64,000 nucleotides of DNA from Halotia branconii CENA392 (GTDB lineage: Bacteria; Cyanobacteriota; Cyanobacteriia; Cyanobacteriales; Nostocaceae), in the NCBI RefSeq assembly GCF_029953635.1, contig NZ_CP124543.1, positions 1,095,455-1,159,454 of the forward strand. Direction: 5' to 3'. Of the stretch, positions 55,242 through 63,487 are shown piece by piece. Every line of letters begins with the position of its first letter. The stretch's first letter is position 1. The notes below the pieces were generated by a model. That model saw only the letters and a program-made list of their open reading frames with translations. It searched no databases and was not told the origin of the DNA. The position numbers and the translations under genes were made by a program.

Positions 55242-55871
55242 ATGATAGCTATTAAAAGTCGAGCCGATAGAGTAGTGCTTTACAACATTAGTTGGCAACA
55301 ATTTGAAAATATTTTACAAGATTTTGGAGAGTGTCGTGCTGCCAGAATAGCTTATGATTGCGGTTCTTTGGAAATTATGACACCTTTACCAGAACACGAA
55401 TACTATAAAAAAACTATCAGCATTGCCATTGAAGATATAGCTTTAGAATTAGATTTAAAATATGAAAGTTATGGTTCAACTACCTGGAAGCGCGAAAGCC
55501 GCATGGCTGGTTTAGAACCAGATGATTGTTTTTATTTCCAAAATGAAGCTGTGATTAGGGGTAGGTTAGATTTAGATTTAAGCCAAGATCCGCCCCCAGA
55601 TTTAGCATTAGAAATTGATCTTACTAGTAAATCTTTAAATCGATTTCCTATTTATGCGCGGTTGGGTGTTCCTGAAATTTGGTGTTATGACTTAGGAGAA
55701 TTGAAGATTTATCTCTTACAAAATGGGGAATATATAGAGTCAGAAACAAGTTTAGTTTTTCCTAACTTACCAATTCGGGAATTACCAAGATTGATTGAAG
55801 AACATCGCACCGAGGGCAGAAGGGCGATGAGAAAAGCTGTGAGAGAGTGGGTCAGTTTCAATATAGAATAA
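55242..55871 (+). CDS. Uma2 (DUF820) PD-(D/E)XK nuclease-like protein, copy 2
   Basis: 209 residues from ATG 55242 (MIAIKSRADRVV); an upstream in-frame ATG at 55203 lies inside copy 1 and is rejected. It differs from copy 1 mainly at residues 60-85 (YKKTISIAIEDIALELDLKY against YKEVISDFVKDIADTLDLDY) and keeps the PPDLALEIDLTS site. Copy 1's stop lies in a TATGGAAGTTAAAGATAATT block that also precedes copy 1, so the duplication break can be placed. Its stop TAA abuts a MITE-like element. Confidence 0.85.
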   Translation: MIAIKSRADRVVLYNISWQQFENILQDFGECRAARIAYDCGSLEIMTPLPEHEYYKKTISIAIEDIALELDLKYESYGSTTWKRESRMAGLEPDDCFYFQNEAVIRGRLDLDLSQDPPPDLALEIDLTSKSLNRFPIYARLGVPEIWCYDLGELKIYLLQNGEYIESETSLVFPNLPIRELPRLIEEHRTEGRRAMRKAVREWVSFNIE

Positions 55872-56045
55872 CCCTGTTTTGTCACTTTGGGAGAAGCCAA
55901 TCTTTAAAAGCCTTTCAGAGTTATAATCTTCAGGGTTAGGCTACAAATTTTAGTTACTGTTAGAAAATAAAGGCTCAAAGCTTTATTCAATCAAAGTTTC
56001 AGAATCTTGCTTCGATTATTGTTTTCCGAGAGTGACACAAGAGGG
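55872..56045. mobile_element. 174-bp MITE-like element (copy B) with terminal inverted repeats
   Basis: Left end CCCTGTTTTGTCACTTTGGG and right end (reverse complement) CCCTCTTGTGTCACTCTCGG match at 16 of 20 positions. Flanks are ATAA on both sides (55868-55871 and 56046-56049), a probable 4-bp target duplication. Equal length and internal similarity to copy A at 42709-42882. No coding capacity, so it is a non-autonomous element; the matching transposase is not in the window. Confidence 0.85.
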
Positions 56046-56160
56046 ATAATTTTCTCTAGGCAACTCTAGAAAACTTGTGTGTACACCATAGTCCCGCGTT
56101 GGGGAGATGAATGGAAGCAGGGTTATTCCAAATCCATCGAACTTACGTTACTTAGCACAA

Positions 56161-57003
56161 CTACTTAATGCAATCGTGCAATTGATAGCAGATACCCTTA
56201 TCAAATGAAACTCGCCGGAATGATGTATCTAAGTTGATGGTTGTTTCACCGCTACCGAGAAACAAATAACCATCTGGTCTTAATTGCTGTTTAACTTTTT
56301 TTAGCAAAGCTTTTTTGGTGGCGATATCAAAGTATATTAAAACATTGCGTAAAAAAATCACATCAAATTTTGGCAGAGATGACCAAGATTGCACAAGATT
56401 GAATTGACGGAAATCAACCATCTGACGAATTTCGTCTTTAATTTGCCAATCACGATCTAACTTTTGAAAATACTTATCACGAATATTTTGGGGTAATCCC
56501 CGCTTAATTTCTAGTTTGTTATATTGTCCTTTTTGGGCACGAGCTAAAACTTTGGTAGAAAAATCACTAGCAATTAACTGTACAGGCCAGTTAGTAAGCA
56601 GAGGAAAATGTTCTTTAATTAAGATGGCGATGCTGTATGGTTCTTGTCCATTGGAGCAAGCAGCACACCAAATATTCAGCGATCGCTCGACTGCTCGGTT
56701 TTTGACTAACTCTGGGATTATAATTTGTCTGAGCGCTTCAAAAGGATAATGATCGCGGAAAAATGAGGTTTCGTTGGTAACTAAAGCCTCGATTGTCTGG
56801 ACATGAAGACTGTTGAAAGGGTGAGTCCGCAAATAATTAATCAGTTCAGTAATGGAAGCGAATCCTACTGATTCAACAATTGGTTGTAAATGTAACTCTG
56901 CCAAATAAGTTTTATCACCATACAACATCACTGCTGAATGTTCGTGAACTAATTGTCGAAGATATTCAAAGTCATTCGTACTAACACCCATAGTCTGTTT
57001 CAT
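56161..57003 (-). CDS. cheR: CheR methyltransferase
   Basis: 280-residue chemoreceptor glutamate methyltransferase. SAM motif region WCAACSNGQEPYSIAI, NETSFFRDHYPFEAL at the N-terminal domain boundary, and FRNVLIYFD are hallmark blocks. It methylates receptor Glu residues for adaptation. The ATG overlaps the cheB stop by one base (TAATG), which means coupled translation. Confidence 0.95.
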   Translation of the reverse strand: MKQTMGVSTNDFEYLRQLVHEHSAVMLYGDKTYLAELHLQPIVESVGFASITELINYLRTHPFNSLHVQTIEALVTNETSFFRDHYPFEALRQIIIPELVKNRAVERSLNIWCAACSNGQEPYSIAILIKEHFPLLTNWPVQLIASDFSTKVLARAQKGQYNKLEIKRGLPQNIRDKYFQKLDRDWQIKDEIRQMVDFRQFNLVQSWSSLPKFDVIFLRNVLIYFDIATKKALLKKVKQQLRPDGYLFLGSGETTINLDTSFRRVSFDKGICYQLHDCIK

Positions 57004-58064
57004 TACAGACCTGAAATAGAATTTCGATTATAACTAATTCGGTACATAATCTCATCTGCCATTTGGTCAAGTGGAACAATCTGATTAGCAAGTCCGGCAT
57101 TAACTACAAAACTAGGCATTCCCCACACTATGCTACTAGCTTTGTCTTGTACTAGCACCTGTCCGCCAGCTTCACGGATACACTGACAACCATGCAATCC
57201 ATCTTGCCCCATCCCCGTCATGATGACTGCGATCGCTCTCGCACCATAAACCTGCGCTAGCGATCGCAACAAAACATCAACTGAAGGGCGACAGAAGTTT
57301 TCGGGGGCTGCTTGATGGGTATCAAGTCTAACCACATCTTTGTCCCTTTGCACAACTAAATGAAAATCTCCCGGTGCAATCCAGACATGTCCAGGTTTGA
57401 GTGTGACTCCGGGAACTGCTTCATCCACTGGGATTTGACATTTAGAGGATAATTGCTCAGCTAACAGCTTTGTAAACATTGGCGGCATGTGTTGCACAAT
57501 TAAAACTGGTACTGGTAAATCTGCTGGAAGCTTTTTGAGTACTACAGTCAAAGCATTAGGGCCTCCGGTAGAAACTCCAATTGCGACAATATCTACTTGC
57601 TCTATATTGCTGTGAACAGGAAAAATAATCGGATGAGCATTGGTGATTGGTGTAGAAAATGCACCAAATACCTTAATTTTGGGAATTAACTCCTTTTGAA
57701 TGTGTTGGGTTGTCGCCTCTACACTTCCTAAATTACTGGGTTTGGTCGCATAATCTGAAGCCCCTAAAGAGAGAGCTTCAAGAGTTGCGATCGCTCCTGT
57801 ACGAGTAGAGGTGCTAAACATAATTACTGGCAGATGCGGATAGTTTTGGCGAATTGCAGACAAAGTTTGTAAACCATCCATCTCTGGCATCTCGATATCT
57901 AAAATGACGACATCGGGATTAACCTGAGGAATTTTGGCTAAAGCAATGCGCCCGTTAGCCGCGACTCCTACCACTTCTAATTCGCGATCGCTCGATAAAA
58001 TTTTACTGACGCGACTCCGCACCACTACTGCATCATCAACAATGAGTACCCGGATTTTAGGCAT
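57003..58064 (-). CDS. cheB: CheB methylesterase/glutamine deamidase
   Basis: 353 residues. N-terminal receiver (VDDAVVV, phospho-Asp56 in LDIEMPEMDG, TKPSN) and C-terminal esterase with Ser in GVSTGGPNAL, His in VQHMPPMFT and Asp in GMGQDGLHG. It removes methyl groups from receptors and can deamidate Gln. It lies downstream of the MCP gene across a 21-bp repeat array and overlaps cheR by one base. Confidence 0.95.
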   Translation of the reverse strand: MPKIRVLIVDDAVVVRSRVSKILSSDRELEVVGVAANGRIALAKIPQVNPDVVILDIEMPEMDGLQTLSAIRQNYPHLPVIMFSTSTRTGAIATLEALSLGASDYATKPSNLGSVEATTQHIQKELIPKIKVFGAFSTPITNAHPIIFPVHSNIEQVDIVAIGVSTGGPNALTVVLKKLPADLPVPVLIVQHMPPMFTKLLAEQLSSKCQIPVDEAVPGVTLKPGHVWIAPGDFHLVVQRDKDVVRLDTHQAAPENFCRPSVDVLLRSLAQVYGARAIAVIMTGMGQDGLHGCQCIREAGGQVLVQDKASSIVWGMPSFVVNAGLANQIVPLDQMADEIMYRISYNRNSISGL

Positions 58065-58622
58065 TGGGAGTTATACCATTTCCTAATTTGTAATTAACGT
58101 GAGTTCGACAAACCTCTCCCTCTCCTAAAAGGCGCTGCGATACACACAAGTCTTTTAGAGTTAGTCGATACATTCACAATGTCAAGCTATACATTCACAA
58201 TGTCAAGCTATACATTCACACTGTCAGGCGATGCATTCACAATGTCAAGCGATACATTCATAATGTCAGGCGATGCATTCACAATGTCAGGCGATGCATT
58301 CACAATGTCAGGCGATACATTCACAATGTCAAGCGATACATTCATAATATCAAGCGATGCATTCACAATGTCAATGCAGCAACTTGTGTGTACACCGTAG
58401 CTTTTCAAGGGGCTACGATGTACACATAAGTCTTAAAATCTTACTTAAAACTAGGTTTCATCGTTTAGCTCTCGGCTGTTGAATTGTGCTGCAACGCTGT
58501 CATTGGGAGGAGGAACGACGTTCACGAAGTGTTCCCGTAGGGTAGCAATCGTAAAAACTACGAGATTACGCGATTACTTTGCTTCGCTCGTAATGACACT
58601 GGAAAGGGCTACTTTGACTAAA
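58065..58622. other. Spacer between MCP and cheB with repeats
   Basis: 558 bases within an otherwise tight operon. It contains the 21-bp array (58166-58375), a bracketing ACACACAAGTC/AACTTGTGTGTACAC word on either side (also near 56078), and GC-rich repeat words further right (GTTCACGAAGTGTTCCCG). No gene seen; ORFs read through the array are periodic artefacts. Confidence 0.7.
58166..58375. repeat. Ten-unit 21-bp tandem repeat (minisatellite)
   Basis: Ten contiguous units of exactly 21 bases, consensus CGATRCATTCACAATGTCAR plus G. Variable positions are the A/G at base 5, C/T at base 12 (CATAAT in units 5 and 9), and A/G at base 20. Unit 2 and 3 start CTAT. As 21 is divisible by three, frames stay open on both strands. 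The array has no ribosome-binding site and is unlike neighbouring coding sequence. Confidence 0.97.
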
Positions 58623-59927
58623 TTAATACTTGAATTTGTTGACAACTTTCTGTAAATCTGCTGCCATGCGTGATAGTTCTGTAGCTGCCTCTAAGGTATT
58701 GCTGTTAGCAGTAGTTGTACTTTGAGCATTGAGTGCCACAATTCCAATATTTTTAGCAATAGCTGATGTTCCTTTAGCTACCTCAGCAATATTTCGACCA
58801 ATTTCATTAGTAGTTGCGGTTTGCTCTTCGACAGCACTGGCGATCGTGCTTTGGAGGTCATTGATTTGATTAATAATACTAGTAATCTCGGTAATGGCTT
58901 GAACAGCACCTTTAGTATCAGTTTGAATTGCCTCAATTCGCTGGCTAATATCTTCAGTAGCATTTGCTGTTTGTTTAGCTAATTCTTTGACTTCGTTGGC
59001 GACTACAGCAAAGCCTCTACCAGCATCCCCGGCTCTCGCCGCTTCAATTGTGGCATTAAGCGCTAGTAAGTTTGTTTGCCCAGCAATTGAGGTAATAACT
59101 TTAATGACTTTGCCAATTTCAATACTGCTTTGACCGAGTTTATTAATTGTTTCGTTAGTGCGATCGGCGGTTTTTACTGCCTCGGTGGTGATTTTTGCAC
59201 CTTCGGTAACAGTTTTAGCAATTTCTCGAATGCTAGCATTCATTTCTTCAATCGCAGTCACGATTGTACTGGTATTCAGACTTACCTGTTCCGCAGAGGC
59301 AGATGCAGAGGTAGCTTGTTCAGCTGTTTGTTCGGCGTTATCAGTCATTTCTTTGCTGGCTGCGGTCAGTTCTTCCGAAGAAGATGCTACGGCTGTTGCT
59401 ACTTCTGCCATTTGTTTGATAGAAGATTTGAGACTGCTAATCATTTGATTGGCATTATCTGTAATTTCCTTAAATTCTCCGGCATTGTGTGCTTCGATTT
59501 GCTGGGATAAATTTCCTTGAGCAACAATTAGCGTCACCTCGTTAATACTTTTGATTTGCTCTTTGAGATTTACAGACATTTGGTTTAAATTGTCGAGCAA
59601 TTCTTGCCAACTTCCACCTGCTCCTTTGACAACAGTTTGAAAACCGAGCTTTCCTTCTGTACCAATCTCGGATGCCAAACTAGTAACTTCGGTAGTAAAG
59701 TTTTGATTTAAACTTACCAATTCATTAAAGACCGAGGCAATTTCACTTAGTCCATGATTCTCGACTGGTAAACGGACGCTAAAATCACCATTTTTTACCG
59801 CTTTCAATGCTAATAGTAATGGTTGCAGTTGCTCTTTTGTGACATGATCATCCGTTGGCTGCGGATCTGTACTATCCACCGAGGAAGATTTGGAGTTGAC
59901 TGTTTTTCCAGCCCGATTTGTAGTCAT
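58623..59927 (-). CDS. Soluble tandem-HAMP methyl-accepting chemotaxis protein
   Basis: 434-residue receptor without membrane segments. Residues about 30-85 and 120-190 look like HAMP modules ([40 protein letters not shown]), followed by the signalling domain with tip [20 protein letters not shown] and possible methylation helices rich in Glu/Gln. It is probably cytoplasmic; no PAS, GAF or bilin-binding Cys motif is visible, so the signal may come from a partner or from metabolism. Start supported by GAGGAGG. Between cheW and cheB. Confidence 0.9.
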   Translation of the reverse strand: MTTNRAGKTVNSKSSSVDSTDPQPTDDHVTKEQLQPLLLALKAVKNGDFSVRLPVENHGLSEIASVFNELVSLNQNFTTEVTSLASEIGTEGKLGFQTVVKGAGGSWQELLDNLNQMSVNLKEQIKSINEVTLIVAQGNLSQQIEAHNAGEFKEITDNANQMISSLKSSIKQMAEVATAVASSSEELTAASKEMTDNAEQTAEQATSASASAEQVSLNTSTIVTAIEEMNASIREIAKTVTEGAKITTEAVKTADRTNETINKLGQSSIEIGKVIKVITSIAGQTNLLALNATIEAARAGDAGRGFAVVANEVKELAKQTANATEDISQRIEAIQTDTKGAVQAITEITSIINQINDLQSTIASAVEEQTATTNEIGRNIAEVAKGTSAIAKNIGIVALNAQSTTTANSNTLEAATELSRMAADLQKVVNKFKY

Positions 59928-59943
59928 TGCAAAGCCTCCTCAA

Positions 59944-60402
59944 TTACTCGGTTAAATTAACATTTAAAGTTTTTTTAGGGTCTAGAACTAACAAAAACCC
60001 ATCTGAAAGAGGATAAGCTCCTGCTAGCATCTGACGCATTCTACCTTTTAATGTGGCGGGCGGAGGTTGAAGTGTGTTTTGAGGAAACTGCAAAACATCT
60101 CCAACTTGATCGACAAGCAGACTAACTACTTCATCGTCAGCACATACAATCATATTAAATCCCTCTGGCTGATCTACAGGTTTTGTAGTTAGTTGCGTCT
60201 GCGGTTCGCTCATTTTTAATCGAGCTTGTAAATCGATCACAGCAATAATCTGTCCGCGTAAATTAATTAGCCCACAAATATCTGAGGGGGCTAAAGGTAT
60301 ATGAGTAATTGCTTGGGGGCGAATTACTTCTTGAACATGTTGCACGTCAATACCAAAATAAACTTCTTTGAGAAAAAAGGTGCAAATTTGTTGTTCAACC
60401 AT
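59944..60402 (-). CDS. cheW: CheW adaptor
   Basis: 152 residues, single CheW domain (ICTFFLKEVYFGIDVQHVQE, AITHIPLAPSDICGLINLRG, IAVIDLQARL). It couples the soluble receptor to CheA. It overlaps the cheA stop by 8 bases and precedes the MCP gene by 16 bases. Confidence 0.95.
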   Translation of the reverse strand: MVEQQICTFFLKEVYFGIDVQHVQEVIRPQAITHIPLAPSDICGLINLRGQIIAVIDLQARLKMSEPQTQLTTKPVDQPEGFNMIVCADDEVVSLLVDQVGDVLQFPQNTLQPPPATLKGRMRQMLAGAYPLSDGFLLVLDPKKTLNVNLTE

Positions 60403-62539
60403 GAGTAGTCAATTGCAGTAAATGAGGGTTAGCAATGCGAATTACAGCCTCAATATCAAGAATTTCGGTAATTTGACCTCGAATTACAGCACAAAAAGCA
60501 ATGCCTGGTCTACTAGCAACACCTTTAATTGTTAGGGGTTCTTCGACAATGTCGAGAATGCGATTAACTATTAGCCCTACACTCAGTTCTGAATTGGGGG
60601 AGACAATAATTATCTGGAGTGTCTGGGCAACTTGATCATCCAGGTAATGCTGATGGTTATGGGAAAATACTTTGTCAAGCTCAATCAGTGGCAGGACTCT
60701 ACTATATGATTGCACGAAATACTGATTGCCCACTTTCTCGACAGCAGAACTAAGAATATTTTCTAGCCGAAAAGCGATCGCCAGGGGAATGCCCATAGGT
60801 GCATTTTCTGGCCCTGCAAATAATAAAATGGTTTGGCGATCGCTTGTCTGTTCTTGGTTATTTGTGGTGTTCTCACTCAATAATTGTTGCTTTTGTTTTG
60901 CTGTTATACCAGATACATTTCCTAAACCACCAACATCAATAATTAACCCGACTGTGCCATCTCCTAAAATCGTCGCTCCAGCAAATAAAGATAAGGCTTT
61001 TAACTGTTTTCCCAGAGGTTTGACTACAATGTCTTGGATGTCTTCAATGGTGTCTACGACTAAGCCAAATCGATAGTTATCAACTTGCACTATTACCAGA
61101 CTAAGAATTTCCAAGTCGGTAACACTATTTTGGTGCTGCAACACTTGATTGAGGTAAACCAATGGCACAAGATTACCCCGTAAGCGATATACAGGTACGT
61201 CATAAAACATCTCAATCGTATTTTGTGCTTGGGCTTCGAGGCGTACTAGTTCTTGTAAATTGGCTTGGGGAATAGCATAGCGATCGCCGCCACTGGTAAC
61301 AATTAAGGCGGGAATAATGGCTAAGGTTAGCGGAATTTTAATTTTGAATGTTGTTCCTTGTCCCTGCTGGCTATCAATTTCAATTGTGCCGTTAATTTTT
61401 TCAATATTGCTCTTGACAATATCCATCCCTACCCCTCGTCCAGAAAGGTGAGTCACCTGTGGTGCTGTGGAGAAGCCGGGTAGGAAAATCAAGTTGATGG
61501 CTTCAAAATCACTCATAGCCGCAGCTTGGGCAGCGCTGACTAAACCAAGTTGCTGCGATCGCTTTTTGAGTTGTTCTAAATCTAAACCACGACCATCATC
61601 GCCAATTTCAATATTGACTTTGCCGCTTTCGTGAACAGCTTTCAAAAATAGTCGCCCTAGGGTTGGTTTACCAGCAGCTACACGTTCTGCTGGTAACTCA
61701 ATGCCATGATCGATGCAGTTGCGTACTAAGTGAGTTAAAGGATCTTTAATGGCTTCAATGATACTTTTGTCGAGTTCTGTATCTGCTCCCTCCATTTCAA
61801 TCTGTACTTGTTTACCGGAGGCAGTTGCTAAATCTCGTGTGACGCGTGGAAACTTTTGCCAAATAGTACTAATTGATTGCAGGCGAGTTTTCATCACTTT
61901 TTCCTGCAACTGAGAGGTAATTACGCTCAAATGCTGGCAGGTAGCAGCAAAATTATTATCCTTAAATTTGGTACTAAATCCGATTAGTTGGTTACGGGCT
62001 AAAACAACTTCACCCACAAGGTTGATTACCTGATCTAGCAAATTTACATTCACTCGAATATGAGGAGATGCTGTCAGGTTGGAGACTGGCGAAAATTCGC
62101 TATTAAGATCAATAAACTCATCAGTTGTTGCTGCTTGCGTATTCTCTCCCTGTGACTGCAATTGATTCAAAATCGTGATCAGTACAGAATAATCGCGATC
62201 GCCTTCCTGTTTTGTAGTGGCAATTTGCGATAGTATCTGCCGAATGCTGTCAACTGTTTGCAGTAAAGCACTGATGATTTGCGGGGTAATTACTAGCTGG
62301 CGATCGCGCAAACATGACAGCAAATTCTCCCCAGCATGAGCAATTGACTCCAATTTTGGGAACGGTAAAAAGCCGCAGTTTCCTTTTAATGTGTGGAGCG
62401 ATCGATAAGTACGAGCTAATGCTTCTTTATGAACTGATGCTTTTTCTAAATCAATAATATCTCGTTCAATTTGATTCAGATTTTCATAGCTTTCAACTAG
62501 GAATGCTTCTATATCATCATCAATTTCGGTTAACTCCAT
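60395..62539 (-). CDS. cheA: CheA histidine kinase with two CheW-like domains
   Basis: 714 residues. HPt with phospho-His49 (YRSLHTLKGNCGFL), P3 (LLDQVINLVGEVVLARNQL), HATPase (HLVRNCIDHGIE, GDDGRGLD, GRGVGMDIV), first CheW domain (LIVTSGGDRYAIPQANLQEL, ATILGDGTVGLIID), then a second degenerate CheW-like domain (TILLFAGPENAPMGIPLAIA to the end). There is no fused receiver; output is expected through separate CheY proteins such as the one at 63116. First gene of the minus-strand operon. Confidence 0.94.
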   Translation of the reverse strand: MELTEIDDDIEAFLVESYENLNQIERDIIDLEKASVHKEALARTYRSLHTLKGNCGFLPFPKLESIAHAGENLLSCLRDRQLVITPQIISALLQTVDSIRQILSQIATTKQEGDRDYSVLITILNQLQSQGENTQAATTDEFIDLNSEFSPVSNLTASPHIRVNVNLLDQVINLVGEVVLARNQLIGFSTKFKDNNFAATCQHLSVITSQLQEKVMKTRLQSISTIWQKFPRVTRDLATASGKQVQIEMEGADTELDKSIIEAIKDPLTHLVRNCIDHGIELPAERVAAGKPTLGRLFLKAVHESGKVNIEIGDDGRGLDLEQLKKRSQQLGLVSAAQAAAMSDFEAINLIFLPGFSTAPQVTHLSGRGVGMDIVKSNIEKINGTIEIDSQQGQGTTFKIKIPLTLAIIPALIVTSGGDRYAIPQANLQELVRLEAQAQNTIEMFYDVPVYRLRGNLVPLVYLNQVLQHQNSVTDLEILSLVIVQVDNYRFGLVVDTIEDIQDIVVKPLGKQLKALSLFAGATILGDGTVGLIIDVGGLGNVSGITAKQKQQLLSENTTNNQEQTSDRQTILLFAGPENAPMGIPLAIAFRLENILSSAVEKVGNQYFVQSYSRVLPLIELDKVFSHNHQHYLDDQVAQTLQIIIVSPNSELSVGLIVNRILDIVEEPLTIKGVASRPGIAFCAVIRGQITEILDIEAVIRIANPHLLQLTTHG

Positions 62540-62670
62540 TGTGCAGATATTTATATTTTATGTTTATGCTAATCTAATTTTATCGTCCACTAATATCTCT
62601 CTTAGGATAGATGTTTAAGTTTTTCAATGCTGAAAGGATAATGGTTATCTTCAATTAGAAAGTAAGAGAT

Positions 62671-62943
62671 ATGCAATGTCCTCGTTGCCATTCAACTCAA
62701 ACTTTCAAGAATGGTCGTCGTCAAGACAGGCAATGCTACAAGTGTAAGAAATGTGGCCGTCAGTTTCTCGAATTTTACCAACCCTGGTGTTATTCAAACG
62801 ATGTCAAGCAGATATGTATGAAGATGCATCTCAATGGTATGAGTCTGCGAGAAATTGAGCGAGTGACAGATATTCATCACACTACAATTTTGCACTGGCT
62901 CCGTAAAGCTAGAGAGGGACTAGATAGTATTTCCAATAAGTAA
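62671..62943 (+). CDS. Orphan IS1 InsA-like zinc-ribbon/HTH protein
   Basis: 90 residues: an N-terminal zinc ribbon (CPRCHSTQTFKNGRRQ, CYKCKKCGRQF) followed by a helix-turn-helix (GMSLREIERVTDIHHTTILH). This is the layout of the first ORF of IS1-family elements. The DDE transposase InsB that should follow is absent: after the stop there is only AT-rich spacer, then cheY. It is either the remnant of an IS1-type insertion or a DNA-binding protein recruited to the divergent che promoters. Confidence 0.8.
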   Translation: MQCPRCHSTQTFKNGRRQDRQCYKCKKCGRQFLEFYQPWCYSNDVKQICMKMHLNGMSLREIERVTDIHHTTILHWLRKAREGLDSISNK

Positions 62944-63115
62944 TATTCTAAATTTTACCTATACTATAATGTCATTATAGTTTCAGCAAACTTAACTATT
63001 TTTGCATCATTCTTAATTAGAATGTGGTTGAATGATATTTAATTTTATTAAAAAAATAAGCTATCTGACTTAAAATTAACAATTGCTGAATTATACAAAG
63101 TAAAGGGCAAAGCCG

Positions 63116-63481
63116 ATGGCATTGGTTTTGATTATTGATGATGCAGCCTTTTCTCGCAGAATGATTCGTAAATTTCTGCAAGTCGATGGTTATGAAATTC
63201 TAGAAGCTACTAATGGACGTGAGGGATTAGAAATGGTTTACAAACACAAACCAAATTGTGTATTAGTAGATCTTCTCATGCCAGAAATGAATGGGTTTGA
63301 ATTTCTTAAATCTCTTCAAGAAAAAGACTTAAAAATTCCTACAATTATCATCTCAGCCGATATTCAAGAAGGGGCACGCAATCAAAGTTATCAGTTAGGG
63401 GCAGTCAACTTTATTAATAAGCCGCCAAAAGAACAAGAATTACGAGAGGCAGTCCAGCAAGTTCTTAATACCAAGGAATAA
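63116..63481 (+). CDS. CheY-type response regulator
   Basis: 121-residue receiver with acidic pocket IDDA (D8, D9), phospho-Asp52 in VDLLMPEMNG, Ser switch IISADIQ and Lys in INKPP. It sits directly before a CheC-type phosphatase gene (6 bases apart) and is divergent from cheA, so it is the likely phospho-output of the second CheA. No output domain. Confidence 0.93.
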   Translation: MALVLIIDDAAFSRRMIRKFLQVDGYEILEATNGREGLEMVYKHKPNCVLVDLLMPEMNGFEFLKSLQEKDLKIPTIIISADIQEGARNQSYQLGAVNFINKPPKEQELREAVQQVLNTKE

Positions 63482-63487
63482 GTATTC

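Noticed and set aside
58179..58408. Open frames on both strands through the 21-bp array (SSDTFTM and DIVNASP repeats)
   Set aside because: The frames are open only because the period is divisible by three; there is no ribosome-binding site.
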